From positions 1 to 45,543 of the IMG/VR virus record IMGVR_UViG_3300045999_006694: a stretch of 45,543 bases of DNA; one strand, given 5' to 3'. The stretch comes from a virus. A program made the position numbers and the translations under genes. Position 1 is the stretch's first letter; each line of letters begins with the position of its first letter. The notes under the pieces are model-generated. The model was not told the origin of the DNA. It did no database searches and saw only the letters and a list, made by a program, of their open reading frames with translations. Shown one piece after another: positions 24,173 through 32,053 of the stretch.

Positions 24173-24770
24173 TTTTGATTTTTCGCAGGTGCCAGAAGAT
24201 CCGAGTCGTCTGCAGGAAGGTGGCGGCGATCGTCCGACGCCTGGCCGTGGAATGGCCGTGATTCGCGAGTGGGTTGAGTACGGGTGGGTAAACAAGCAGG
24301 CCCACAAGTTGACACTGGAGTTGGTAGCATGGACCAACGGAACCGATATGGGCAAGTTCCACGAGGAATCGATCTTTTATCAGGACAAGACCGGCAAGGG
24401 GCATCCCATGAAGCGGATGACTACTCTGGCCATGGCAGCTGGCTTGTTCACGCCGGCGGACGTGGCGCGGTGGAAGGCTGAGCGCACCAGTCCGCAGATC
24501 GACATGCAGGCAATGGTGAATCGCCCGATCATGATTGAACTGGCGGAAGAGCCAGACCAGAAGGACCCGTCAAAGAAGTACCTGAGGATCGGCAACATAG
24601 GGCTTGGCTTCTGGCACTGCATGGACCCGCGGACAAAGGACTGGCCGAAGAATGCATCGGTCCTGAATCGCAGTGTGGCGGTAATTGGGCAGTGGACAAC
24701 ACCACAGGCGACGGCGGCGCCAGCGAGGGATTGGGCAGCGAAGGAAGGTGGCAAGCCAGTACCCTGGTAA
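24162..24770 (+). CDS. DUF669-like ssDNA-binding protein
   Basis: 202 residues, GTG 24162 with GGAG upstream. Opens MGFDFDFSQVPEDPS; OB-like strands LTLELVAW, ESIFYQ and MIELAEEP follow; the tail ends KPVPW, a hydrophobic-tipped end as used by SSB proteins to recruit partners. Same neighbourhood as the exonuclease and RecT-like genes. I read it as a phage ssDNA-binding protein; a canonical SSB gene is absent. Confidence 0.55.
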   Translation: MGFDFDFSQVPEDPSRLQEGGGDRPTPGRGMAVIREWVEYGWVNKQAHKLTLELVAWTNGTDMGKFHEESIFYQDKTGKGHPMKRMTTLAMAAGLFTPADVARWKAERTSPQIDMQAMVNRPIMIELAEEPDQKDPSKKYLRIGNIGLGFWHCMDPRTKDWPKNASVLNRSVAVIGQWTTPQATAAPARDWAAKEGGKPVPW

Positions 24771-24795
24771 CTGTTGTGGCGGCGGTGGCATGTTT

Positions 24796-24823
24796 GGGGG
24801 TCGCAATGCGGCCCCCGTTTTTT
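24796..24823 (+). terminator. Strong intrinsic terminator
   Basis: GGGGGTCGC / GCGGCCCCC (24796-24816, AAT loop, one G-U pair), then G and six T (24818-24823). It closes the recombination operon. Confidence 0.9.
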
Positions 24824-24841
24824 CGGTGAGGAGTTTGCGCG

Positions 24842-25096
24842 ATGAGTGGTTCTGAAGTCCGCAGGCAGGTTGGTGGCGATCATTATCTCGACATGGGACT
24901 TGACCCACTGGCGGTGATGGAAGCCACCTTCACGCCTGAAGAAATGCGAGGGGTTTACAAAGGGTTCATCCTGAAGCACACACTGCGGGCAGGCAGAAAG
25001 CCCGGTGATTCACGCGTGCAGGAGTTTGGGAAGGCTCAGCATTACGCGGAGCGGCTACTGGCGTACGAGCGGAAGCAGGAAGGAAAGGAGCATTGA
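24842..25096 (+). CDS. DUF3310-family protein
   Basis: 84 residues, ATG 24842. The signature VGGDHYLDMGLDPLAVME, then GFILKHTLRAGRK and EFGKAQHYAERLLAYE, follows DUF3310 (GGDHY ... IKY-x-R ... KA-x-Y), a family common in phages and loosely tied to nucleotide metabolism. The next gene overlaps its stop. Confidence 0.8.
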   Translation: MSGSEVRRQVGGDHYLDMGLDPLAVMEATFTPEEMRGVYKGFILKHTLRAGRKPGDSRVQEFGKAQHYAERLLAYERKQEGKEH

Positions 25097-25461
25097 TGCC
25101 ACGCAACATGAGTTTTGCACTGACGACAGATCAGATTCGGAATCGAACGAAGACCGTCACCCGTCGCATCGGTTGGGGCTTTTTGAATTGCGGCGACATC
25201 GTAAACGCCTGTGTGAAGTGTATGGGACTGAAGCCCGGCGAAAAGATTGAGCGACTCGGGCAAATTCGAATCGTCAGCACTCGCATAGAGCCATTGTCTA
25301 GCATGGTGCACGACATGGAATATGGATACAGCGAAGCGGCCAAAGAGGGATTTCCGGGAATGACGGGATGTAAGTTTGTCGTAATGTTTTGCGACCACAT
25401 GAAGCCTCCGTTTGGGTCAGACACGTTAGTCAATCGCATTGAGTTCGAATATCTGGAGTAA
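25096..25461 (+). CDS. ASCH-domain-like protein
   Basis: 121 residues, ATG 25096 overlapping the previous stop (TGATG). NRTKTVTRRIGWGFLNCGDIVNAC and KIERLGQIRIV resemble ASCH domains (a K-T-x-T-R-R helix and a G-D turn), RNA-binding folds related to PUA. Phage copies may bind RNA or modified nucleic acid. C-terminal part: GFPGMTGCKFVVMFCDHM. Confidence 0.6.
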   Translation: MPRNMSFALTTDQIRNRTKTVTRRIGWGFLNCGDIVNACVKCMGLKPGEKIERLGQIRIVSTRIEPLSSMVHDMEYGYSEAAKEGFPGMTGCKFVVMFCDHMKPPFGSDTLVNRIEFEYLE

Positions 25462-25464
25462 ACC

Positions 25465-25626
25465 ATGGAATGCCCTCGATGCGGTCACGAGTTCGACGAA
25501 GAAAAGGAGCATCAAGACGCGGACTGTAAGGAGGAATTTGAGGTGGTTTGCGAGGCGTGTGAGCGGGAATTTTGGGTGCAGGCTCAGGTGACTTATGTTT
25601 ATCGGGTGGTTAAGCGGGAGGGGTAG
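25465..25626 (+). CDS. 53-residue zinc-ribbon protein
   Basis: ATG 25465. CPRCGHEF and CEACEREF form two CxxC pairs about 27 residues apart, joined by an acidic stretch; the tail is a short beta segment (VTYVYRVVKR). A minimal zinc ribbon, the first of several Cys-rich mini-genes. Confidence 0.65.
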   Translation: MECPRCGHEFDEEKEHQDADCKEEFEVVCEACEREFWVQAQVTYVYRVVKREG

Positions 25627-25628
25627 CG

Positions 25629-25925
25629 ATGAACGAGCCAATGAAATGTAAATACTGCGGTGCTGCTGCTGCAACGGCGGAAGGCAAAGGCTGGCGTGCG
25701 GCGTGCGGAAGTTGGGATTTTGGGCACGGGCTTTGGTATCGCGGTGAGGGTTGTCTGCTGCGGTCAAAGGTGGCTGAGTTTGACAAGTTGCAGCAGCAGG
25801 TGCAGGAGGCGGTCAGGCGGCTGGCGGCGCTCGATCGAGTGAATTTTTACGACGATGCAAACTATGTATGGAATGCCATTGCTGTGACACAGATTTTGCT
25901 CAAAAAGGCGGTGGGGGATGAGTGA
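25629..25925 (+). CDS. Cys-rich small protein
   Basis: 98 residues, ATG 25629, after GGGAGGGG. N-terminal CKYCG plus later ACGSWDFGHGLWYRGEGC suggest a zinc-binding knuckle; the rest is helical (KLQQQVQEAVRRLAAL). Restriction-alleviation (Lar-type) proteins have a similar look, but I cannot assign that. Confidence 0.6.
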   Translation: MNEPMKCKYCGAAAATAEGKGWRAACGSWDFGHGLWYRGEGCLLRSKVAEFDKLQQQVQEAVRRLAALDRVNFYDDANYVWNAIAVTQILLKKAVGDE

Positions 25926-26097
25926 GACGCCGAAAAAATCCGCTGGCAAATGCAGTCAATGTGGTCAGCACTGCGGGCGGAGGCGTTTATGTCGTCTTCG
26001 ACTGGCTCACAAGTATATCGCGTGGCTAATTGATCAAGAGTTGGAAAAGTTCGGTAAACGGACATCGGCTGGCGGAGATGATAATGGTGAACGTTAA
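25918..26097 (+). CDS. 59-residue Cys/Arg-rich protein
   Basis: ATG 25918 follows GGGGG and overlaps the previous stop. KCSQCGQHCGRRRLCR is a compact Cys cluster next to arginines; the middle is helical and the tail charged. It overlaps the next gene by 14 bases. Probably zinc-binding; function unknown. Confidence 0.5.
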   Translation: MSETPKKSAGKCSQCGQHCGRRRLCRLRLAHKYIAWLIDQELEKFGKRTSAGGDDNGER

Positions 26098-26287
26098 GGC
26101 AATGGTGCTTCAGTATGAGCCGGAGCTTGGATGCTGCCGTTGGGTTGATTTTGTGAGCCGACACAAAACGCATGCAACACTATCGAAAGCGTTGCGTGCT
26201 GGCGTAAGGCGCGGTGAGTGGCACGGATACCGATTGATTCGGATTTACAAAGAAGTTTTAGGCAATTGCGAGGTGGTGGATGAATAA
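26084..26287 (+). CDS. Small unknown protein
   Basis: 67 residues, from ATG 26084 (GGAG 6 bases upstream); ATG 26078 is an alternative. Contains VLQYEPELGCCRWVDF, SKALRAGVRRGEWHG and RLIRIYKEVLGN. Basic. Overlaps the next gene by eight bases. Confidence 0.5.
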   Translation: MVNVKAMVLQYEPELGCCRWVDFVSRHKTHATLSKALRAGVRRGEWHGYRLIRIYKEVLGNCEVVDE

Positions 26288-26711
26288 GCGAGTTTGTGAG
26301 GGGTGTCGATTTTATGAGTCACCCAACAATGACGGCTATGGATTTTGCAGGCGAAACCCGCCGGTTGGCGACGGCTCTGAATTGCCGGAAGTCGGGCTAA
26401 AGGACTGGTGCGGCGAATGGCGGGACAAAACCGTCAGTCCAGAGCAGGAAGAACGCCGCGAGTTGGTCCGGCGGTTTGCGTTGGTGCTGGTTGTAAACCC
26501 TCGTTACAGCCCTGATGACGCATGGGAATGGGCGGTAAAACTGGCGGACGCTGAACCAAAGATTGGAGACGCTCCAACAGAGCAACGCCGATACGTTTGC
26601 GAGCGGTGCGGAGGAAGCGGAGTGCAGCCAGCCGGACTCTGGAGCGGCAAAGCATACGATTCACTCGCCGGGCGTTGTGAGCTCTGTGCAGAGCCGTCCA
26701 GCGATCCTTGA
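26280..26711 (+). CDS. Zinc-ribbon protein
   Basis: 143 residues, ATG 26280. N-terminal CEGCRFYESP...GFCRRNPP and a C-terminal CERCGGSGVQPAG...CELC give two Cys clusters separated by a helical middle (RRELVRRFALVLV, DDAWEWAVKLAD). The second is a classic CxxCxGxG-type ribbon. Role unknown. Confidence 0.6.
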   Translation: MNKRVCEGCRFYESPNNDGYGFCRRNPPVGDGSELPEVGLKDWCGEWRDKTVSPEQEERRELVRRFALVLVVNPRYSPDDAWEWAVKLADAEPKIGDAPTEQRRYVCERCGGSGVQPAGLWSGKAYDSLAGRCELCAEPSSDP

Positions 26712-26764
26712 CTATGGGGTGTAAGTGATGTACGCAATCCACAACAAGGTGACAAGGTGACAAC

Positions 26765-27685
26765 GTGCGAAGAGCTAAAACCGAGGATGAGCGTTTCGAC
26801 GCTCGCAGAATGATTGAGGCGATCAAACAAATCAACATCGACAAAACTGGTCAGCTGATTCAGATCTTTGACCATCCGGAATATATCCCGCTGTGGCGCA
26901 GCTGCTTCCGCAGACTCAACGACTCACTGCGAGCATCCGGCAAAATGCTGACGGTGGTGGGTCGCACGGAATCTAAGGTGGTCTCTAATGGCAGGCGATT
27001 GGCTGAGCTGTGGGTGCGGTTCAAAATCGATCCCGCAGCAATCGACCGGACCGACTGGGCAATCAATGAAAGCCGCGTGATTCCTGGCATTGACAGCGAT
27101 GGCAAAATTTTGTGCTGGTACTGGGACGCAGAAGCCAGAACGGCACAAGCTGATTATCGATGGAAGTTGTTAGACTGGAAAATGGATCTGGCGGAAAAGA
27201 TTCGCATTTCTGGTCCGGGATGGTCCACTGAAATCCGTGTCTGGTCTTCATGCGTGGAGATTATCAAACACGAGCGCGGGCAGATCAGGTTTAATTGTGA
27301 CGTGTGTATGACTCGGAGTGAGATTCGCCGCCGGATTTGGTCGCTCTCCATTGGTGAGGAAATTGTTGTCGATTGTAATCGCCTTGCTGCGTATCGATGC
27401 GTTGAAAGGCAGCGCAAACGCATGAGGGAAACGAACCGCAAATTCCGGTTTGTGACCACCGATGACCCGAATAAAACTCGCGTGAAGCGGGTGGCAGACA
27501 AGCCAGTGTACCGCGTCGATAATTGGCCAGCCGGTGAGATTCGACAATTTGAGGGTCATTCAGGGGCTCGCCATAATTTGTTGAGATCCCTAAACAAGCA
27601 ATTCACGCAGAACGTGGTGGACGCGGCGATTTACGAGACAGAAGAATTTGATGGGCAGAAATTTACAATCAAAAGGATTCGGTGA
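26765..27685 (+). CDS. Unknown protein preceding the RecD2-type helicase
   Basis: 306 residues, GTG 26765 after a duplicated AAGGTGAC. Basic, mixed alpha/beta; contains SGKMLTVVGRTESKVV, VWSSCVEIIKHERGQIRFNCDVC and CVERQRKRMRETNRKFRFVTTDD. Its stop lies 3 bases before the helicase start, so a DNA-metabolism role is plausible. No motif identifies it. Confidence 0.65.
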   Translation: MRRAKTEDERFDARRMIEAIKQINIDKTGQLIQIFDHPEYIPLWRSCFRRLNDSLRASGKMLTVVGRTESKVVSNGRRLAELWVRFKIDPAAIDRTDWAINESRVIPGIDSDGKILCWYWDAEARTAQADYRWKLLDWKMDLAEKIRISGPGWSTEIRVWSSCVEIIKHERGQIRFNCDVCMTRSEIRRRIWSLSIGEEIVVDCNRLAAYRCVERQRKRMRETNRKFRFVTTDDPNKTRVKRVADKPVYRVDNWPAGEIRQFEGHSGARHNLLRSLNKQFTQNVVDAAIYETEEFDGQKFTIKRIR

Positions 27686-27688
27686 CAC

Positions 27689-30034
27689 ATGCGGAACGAG
27701 GAACTGACTGCAGTATTTTGCAGCGAGGATTATGTGTTTGAGAATGACGGCCCAGACAATCGGGCCGTGGTCATTACCGTGAAGCTGCCCAACCGGCAAA
27801 CCCTTCGGTGTCGTGGCGTGGCAGCTGATGGAGCGTTCAACAAAGGCCTGCAGTATCGGCTGTTCGGGCACTACACGACGCACGCGAAATACGGGCGACA
27901 GTTCGCCTTCAATTCGTTCGTCGAAGAAACCCCGCTTGACCCTGAAGCTGTGGTGGCCTACTTGATGCAATGCCGTGGTGTTGAGCGCGGCAGCATCTCA
28001 ATGCGAGTGGCTGAGGCGCTGGTCGAAAAGTACGGTGTCGAGGCGGTGGAAAAGCTAATTGAAAACCCGGCTGAAGCCGCTGATGGAATTAAACTCTGGG
28101 ATGCGACGAAGGCCGCAATTGCTGCGGGAATCCTGCAAAAGCAGCGAAGCACGCAGCGCACAAAGATCGACCTGATACAGCTGTTCGACGGGTACAAGTT
28201 CCCGAAGAAAATCGTCGACATGGTGATCCGCCGATTTGGTGCCGGTGCTGCTGTTGAGATCCGAAAAAACCCGTTTCATCTCTGCCAGTTTCGCGGGGTT
28301 GGCTTCAAGCTGGCCGACCAGTTGTACTGTGCACTGGTTCGTGAGCGATGCAAAACGGCTGAGGAGTTGGCGGAGGCAATGGCCGGGCCGTTTCGTCAGC
28401 TCCACGCCCTGTTTGACGCGGTCTCATGCGAGACGCGCAGCAGTGGCAGCACGTGGCATTCAGTGAACCACATGAGCGGCAAACTCAACGGACTCATTGG
28501 ATCGCGGGCAAACGCTGCCGAAACGCTGGTTCTCGCACAGCATAAAGGCATGTTGCGAGTCAGTAACTGCGGGAAGTTTGTGGCCTGTGAGCCAGCTGCA
28601 GCCCACGAGACGGACATTGCGATTGCGGTCGGGAATGCGAAGCTGAACGGTGATCTGGAATGGCCAACCATCGCAGCCATTGAGCGACAAGCCCCGCCGG
28701 GAAAACCACTGTCAGGCCACCAGCTGGCCGCAATTGAAATCTCAACGTCTCAGCGATACGGGTGCCTGCAAGGTTCGCCAGGTGTGGGTAAAACGTTTTC
28801 GGTGGCCTGTATCGTGAAAGCAATCATGGAGGAACACGGCCAGGATACAGTTGGTGTTGCAGCCCCAACCGGAAAAGCCGCGGTTCGCATGACGCAAAGC
28901 CTCGTGGCCAACGGTGTGATGGTTCAGGCGTCGACCATTCACCGAATGCTGGGAGTTGCGGCGGGTGGTGAGTCGGGCGGATATTCGTTCCTGCACAATG
29001 AAAGGAACCCGCTGCCGTTTCGCTTTTTGGTGATCGACGAATCTTCGATGATCGACACGGACTTGATGGCGGCACTGTTGCGGGCCTGTTCGGTGCAGAC
29101 TCACATTCTTCTGGTCGGTGATTCGAACCAGCTTCCGCCGGTGGGTCACGGCAGGCCGTTTCTGGATCTGCAGGAGGTGCTTCCCACGGGCAGGCTGACA
29201 GAGATTCGCCGCAACTCTGGCCTGATTGTGCGGTGTTGTGCAGCAATACGCGATGAACAGAAATTCCTGTCCGTTGCTTCGATGGATTTAGACGCCGGGG
29301 ACAATCTGATTCTGGTGCAGTGTTCAGACGAGGAGTCCATCAGCACGGTGGAAAACATGCTGGAGCGATTTGGACAGCTCACCAACAACATTGTTGAAGA
29401 TGTGCAGGTGTTGTGCGCCAAAAATGACCGGCGAACGGAACTCAACAAGCGTTTACAGTCGATGCTGAATCCCAATAAAACACCGATCAAAGGCAATCCT
29501 TTTCTGGTCGGCGATAAGGTGGTGTGCGTTAAGAATGGAGCCTATCCGGACGCAAACGATAAACTCACAGTTCATTTTGTCGCCAACGGTGAACTTGGTA
29601 TGGTCCGAGACATTCAGCCCGGGAAAATGATAATTCTTCTGCAGGATCCAATCCGGGAAGTTCTGGTGACCTACTCCGCGGCCAGCGCGGAAAACCAGTC
29701 CGGCGAAGGGGAGCAATCACGCGGAGCGGTCGGCGACTGGGATCTGGGTTACTGCCTGAGCGGTCACAGGTCACAGGGTTCGCAATGGCCTTGGGTGATT
29801 GTGCTGGTCGATCGTGCTGGCGCTATGGTGCAAAGCCGGAACTGGACTTACACTGTAATCAGCCGAGCCGAGAAGGCCACCTTCGTTGTGGGATCCCCAT
29901 CGACGGTGCAGCAATCTATGAGACGTGACGGACTGACAGGACGCGTGACCCTGTTGGTGGATGAAATTCGGCGAATTTCCGGCGCGCGTCGGAAGCTGAC
30001 GGTGGATGAGGTTTTTGCGGGAGCGGTGACGTGA
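27689..30034 (+). CDS. RecD2/TraA-type SF1 helicase
   Basis: 781 residues, ATG 27689. The N-terminal ~330 residues carry helix-hairpin-helix-like segments (QCRGVERGSISMRVAEALVEKYG; FRGVGFKLADQLY), as in RecD2. The motor follows: Walker A GSPGVGKTFS (~362-371), APTGKAAVRM, Walker B FLVIDESSMID, LLVGDSNQLPPVG, and late motifs GHRSQGSQWPWVI and YTVISRAEK. A 5'-3' DNA helicase for replication or recombination. It overlaps the sliding-clamp gene by four bases. Confidence 0.88.
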   Translation: MRNEELTAVFCSEDYVFENDGPDNRAVVITVKLPNRQTLRCRGVAADGAFNKGLQYRLFGHYTTHAKYGRQFAFNSFVEETPLDPEAVVAYLMQCRGVERGSISMRVAEALVEKYGVEAVEKLIENPAEAADGIKLWDATKAAIAAGILQKQRSTQRTKIDLIQLFDGYKFPKKIVDMVIRRFGAGAAVEIRKNPFHLCQFRGVGFKLADQLYCALVRERCKTAEELAEAMAGPFRQLHALFDAVSCETRSSGSTWHSVNHMSGKLNGLIGSRANAAETLVLAQHKGMLRVSNCGKFVACEPAAAHETDIAIAVGNAKLNGDLEWPTIAAIERQAPPGKPLSGHQLAAIEISTSQRYGCLQGSPGVGKTFSVACIVKAIMEEHGQDTVGVAAPTGKAAVRMTQSLVANGVMVQASTIHRMLGVAAGGESGGYSFLHNERNPLPFRFLVIDESSMIDTDLMAALLRACSVQTHILLVGDSNQLPPVGHGRPFLDLQEVLPTGRLTEIRRNSGLIVRCCAAIRDEQKFLSVASMDLDAGDNLILVQCSDEESISTVENMLERFGQLTNNIVEDVQVLCAKNDRRTELNKRLQSMLNPNKTPIKGNPFLVGDKVVCVKNGAYPDANDKLTVHFVANGELGMVRDIQPGKMIILLQDPIREVLVTYSAASAENQSGEGEQSRGAVGDWDLGYCLSGHRSQGSQWPWVIVLVDRAGAMVQSRNWTYTVISRAEKATFVVGSPSTVQQSMRRDGLTGRVTLLVDEIRRISGARRKLTVDEVFAGAVT

Positions 30035-31218
30035 TTAAGACGGTGACGATCAATCGAGAAGCGTTGGCGGTAGCGCTGAAAATCTGCATTCCAATCGCGG
30101 CGAAAAGCACGCGGACGCAGTCCATCTTGCTAAATGTCATGCGTGACGGCGTGACGCTGGAAGCGATTCATGACACGACGGCAGTGATGTACCAACTCGT
30201 GGCTGAGAGCAACTACACAGGCTGTGTGATGCTGTCTCCGAAGATCCTGAAGGCACTTCAGGCAGAGCATGGTGAGCAGGTGTTGATACAGCAGGCTGAC
30301 GACAAGACAATCAGTGTCAGGATTGCAGATGATCGATGGGAGTTCCCAACGGAAGATCCAAACGATTATTCCTCAGCAAATTGGTCGAATGACTGTGTGG
30401 CCAGTGTGCCAGCTGTGGAGCTGCTACAGGCGCTGAAGTTCGTCGAGCATGCGGTTGATAAAGAGAATGGATCCAGCCGGTACGCTCTGGGCGGTGTGTA
30501 TTTTGAATTCCATTGGGGCTCGAAATGTCTGGTTCAGGCCACAAACGGAAAACAAATCGCCCTCACGCAGGCAACGCTGAACGCCGAAGGCAAAGCCGAC
30601 AAAACTGGTAAGCGAGGAATTGTGGTCCCGCTGGACTGCATTAAGACCATTCGCACGCTGTGCAATCAGGCTGAGCTGGTCGAAGTGTTCGAGGTTGGTG
30701 AGCAGATCCAGTTTCAGGCCGGCGGCATGCGAGTTGTTACAAAGCTGCTGGAAGGCCGATTCCCCAACGTGAAGGCCACAACCTGCAAAGGTGAGCCATT
30801 CGCCGCCATTCAGTCCGATGTGCTGCAGAACGCCGTAAAGGCCGCTGCCGTTGTCGCTGACGCACAGGATTCGTCAGTCGACCTGAAGTTTCGGAAAGAC
30901 GGCAGTCCCGGGATGGCGCTTGATGATCCGCCTTTCCTGCATGCCATGAGTGTGAGCCCTATCGGAAAATCGGTTGGGTATGGTTGGTGCGTGATGGTGA
31001 TTGAGGACAAACAGTTGACGATTTCGGCGGAGCTGCTTCTGGATTCCATCAAATCATTGCCGGAAGATTTGCGGCTGGACCTGAGAACAGACGACAGCGA
31101 AAAACTGCAGATCAATTGCGAACATGGAACACTTGTGATTGCTGGGATGACGCGAAATGAACCTAAAAAGCCAAGCGTACAAGACGATAGCAAGCCTGTT
31201 CCGGATCCGGCAGCTTGA
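30031..31218 (+). CDS. dnaN: DnaN-like sliding clamp
   Basis: 395 residues, GTG 30031 (GTGA overlap with the helicase). Pol III beta-clamp pattern: KTVTINREALAVALKICIPIAA... in domain 1, GGVYFEF and QATNGKQIALT in domain 2 (compare ATDGHRLA), then VVPLDCIKTI and KLLEGRFPNVKAT (the LLEGxFP signature). The third domain is more divergent, and a Pro/Lys tail follows. No polymerase gene is present, so this clamp likely serves host Pol III or the phage's nucleases. Its end overlaps the next gene by 62 bases. Confidence 0.85.
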   Translation: MIKTVTINREALAVALKICIPIAAKSTRTQSILLNVMRDGVTLEAIHDTTAVMYQLVAESNYTGCVMLSPKILKALQAEHGEQVLIQQADDKTISVRIADDRWEFPTEDPNDYSSANWSNDCVASVPAVELLQALKFVEHAVDKENGSSRYALGGVYFEFHWGSKCLVQATNGKQIALTQATLNAEGKADKTGKRGIVVPLDCIKTIRTLCNQAELVEVFEVGEQIQFQAGGMRVVTKLLEGRFPNVKATTCKGEPFAAIQSDVLQNAVKAAAVVADAQDSSVDLKFRKDGSPGMALDDPPFLHAMSVSPIGKSVGYGWCVMVIEDKQLTISAELLLDSIKSLPEDLRLDLRTDDSEKLQINCEHGTLVIAGMTRNEPKKPSVQDDSKPVPDPAA

Positions 31219-31915
31219 AGATTTCCGCAGTGTGAAGGCTGCTGAAATTCTTGCGGTGCAGGGAATTGGCAAGGTGTTTCTGAATAAGCTTAGGCTGCAT
31301 CTGGCACGCCATCAGGTTGCACTGCGAAACGACAATCCGCCGGCATATTGGCTGCAGGCCCTGACGCCGCCTAGTGATCCAGCTGAAGCTCGTGGAGTGT
31401 GCCCGTTCACGATCGTGATCGATGTGAATGAAACACTCCCGTTTCAGTTTGCGGACATTCTGGACAGCGACAACAACGCGATTGCCATACCCACCACCCG
31501 CCGTTCTCAATGGTCGATTGGGCTGGCGGATTATTCAATCGACGGGATGGAACATCTGATTCAGATTGAGCGTAAAGGCGATGACCTGCCCAGTTCGTTG
31601 GCGGGCCGTCGCGAAGAATTCGAGGGTGAGATTCGCAGGCTCTCCGAAGGCTGCGAATTTGCCGCTGTGGTTGTGGAGCATCCATGGCGGGACTTCTTCC
31701 AGGACACCCACGAACACGGAGCCCGGGCCAGATCGATCTTCCGCACAGTTTTGCAGTGGCAGATCGATTACCCTGGCGTCCATTGGTGGTTCTGCGAGGG
31801 CCGCGCCCACGCGGAGCAGGTGACGTTTCGGCTGCTGGAAAAATTTTGGTGGCAGCAGCAGAGACAGCAGGCTGAGCAGTCGTGGCAGAATCGACTGGAT
31901 CAGATTTTTAGTTAA
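31157..31915 (+). CDS. XPF/ERCC4-family structure-specific nuclease
   Basis: 252 residues, ATG 31157, starting inside the clamp gene. An HhH-like segment (RSVKAAEILAVQGIGKVFLNKL) opens the protein. The ERCC4 nuclease region follows: WSIGLADYSIDGMEHLIQIERKGDD (shown in part; ERK is the catalytic signature), then SLAGRREEFEGEIRRL and FAAVVVEHPW. The C-terminal coil is Gln-rich. Such enzymes cut branched or flapped DNA; the neighbours are the clamp and the primase-helicase. Confidence 0.78.
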   Translation: MNLKSQAYKTIASLFRIRQLEDFRSVKAAEILAVQGIGKVFLNKLRLHLARHQVALRNDNPPAYWLQALTPPSDPAEARGVCPFTIVIDVNETLPFQFADILDSDNNAIAIPTTRRSQWSIGLADYSIDGMEHLIQIERKGDDLPSSLAGRREEFEGEIRRLSEGCEFAAVVVEHPWRDFFQDTHEHGARARSIFRTVLQWQIDYPGVHWWFCEGRAHAEQVTFRLLEKFWWQQQRQQAEQSWQNRLDQIFS

Positions 31916-31935
31916 GCATTGGTGACGACATAACC

Positions 31936-31962
31936 ACGCGACAGAGTGCGAGTCTGTGGCGT
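31936..31962 (+). promoter_or_regulatory. Hairpin in the nuclease-primase gap
   Basis: ACGC-G-ACAGA / TCTGT-G-GCGT: nine pairs with one G/G mismatch, 7-base loop. It lies in the 138-base gap before the primase-helicase (start 32054). No T-run follows, so it is a leader structure rather than a standard terminator. Confidence 0.45.
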
Positions 31963-32053
31963 GTATCCGTTTCGAACTCCCGTCCGGAAACCCCGGATAT
32001 GCCACGGGCTGCGCTCGCACCGCAGCCAGTGGTCAATACACGCTGGAGGCGAA

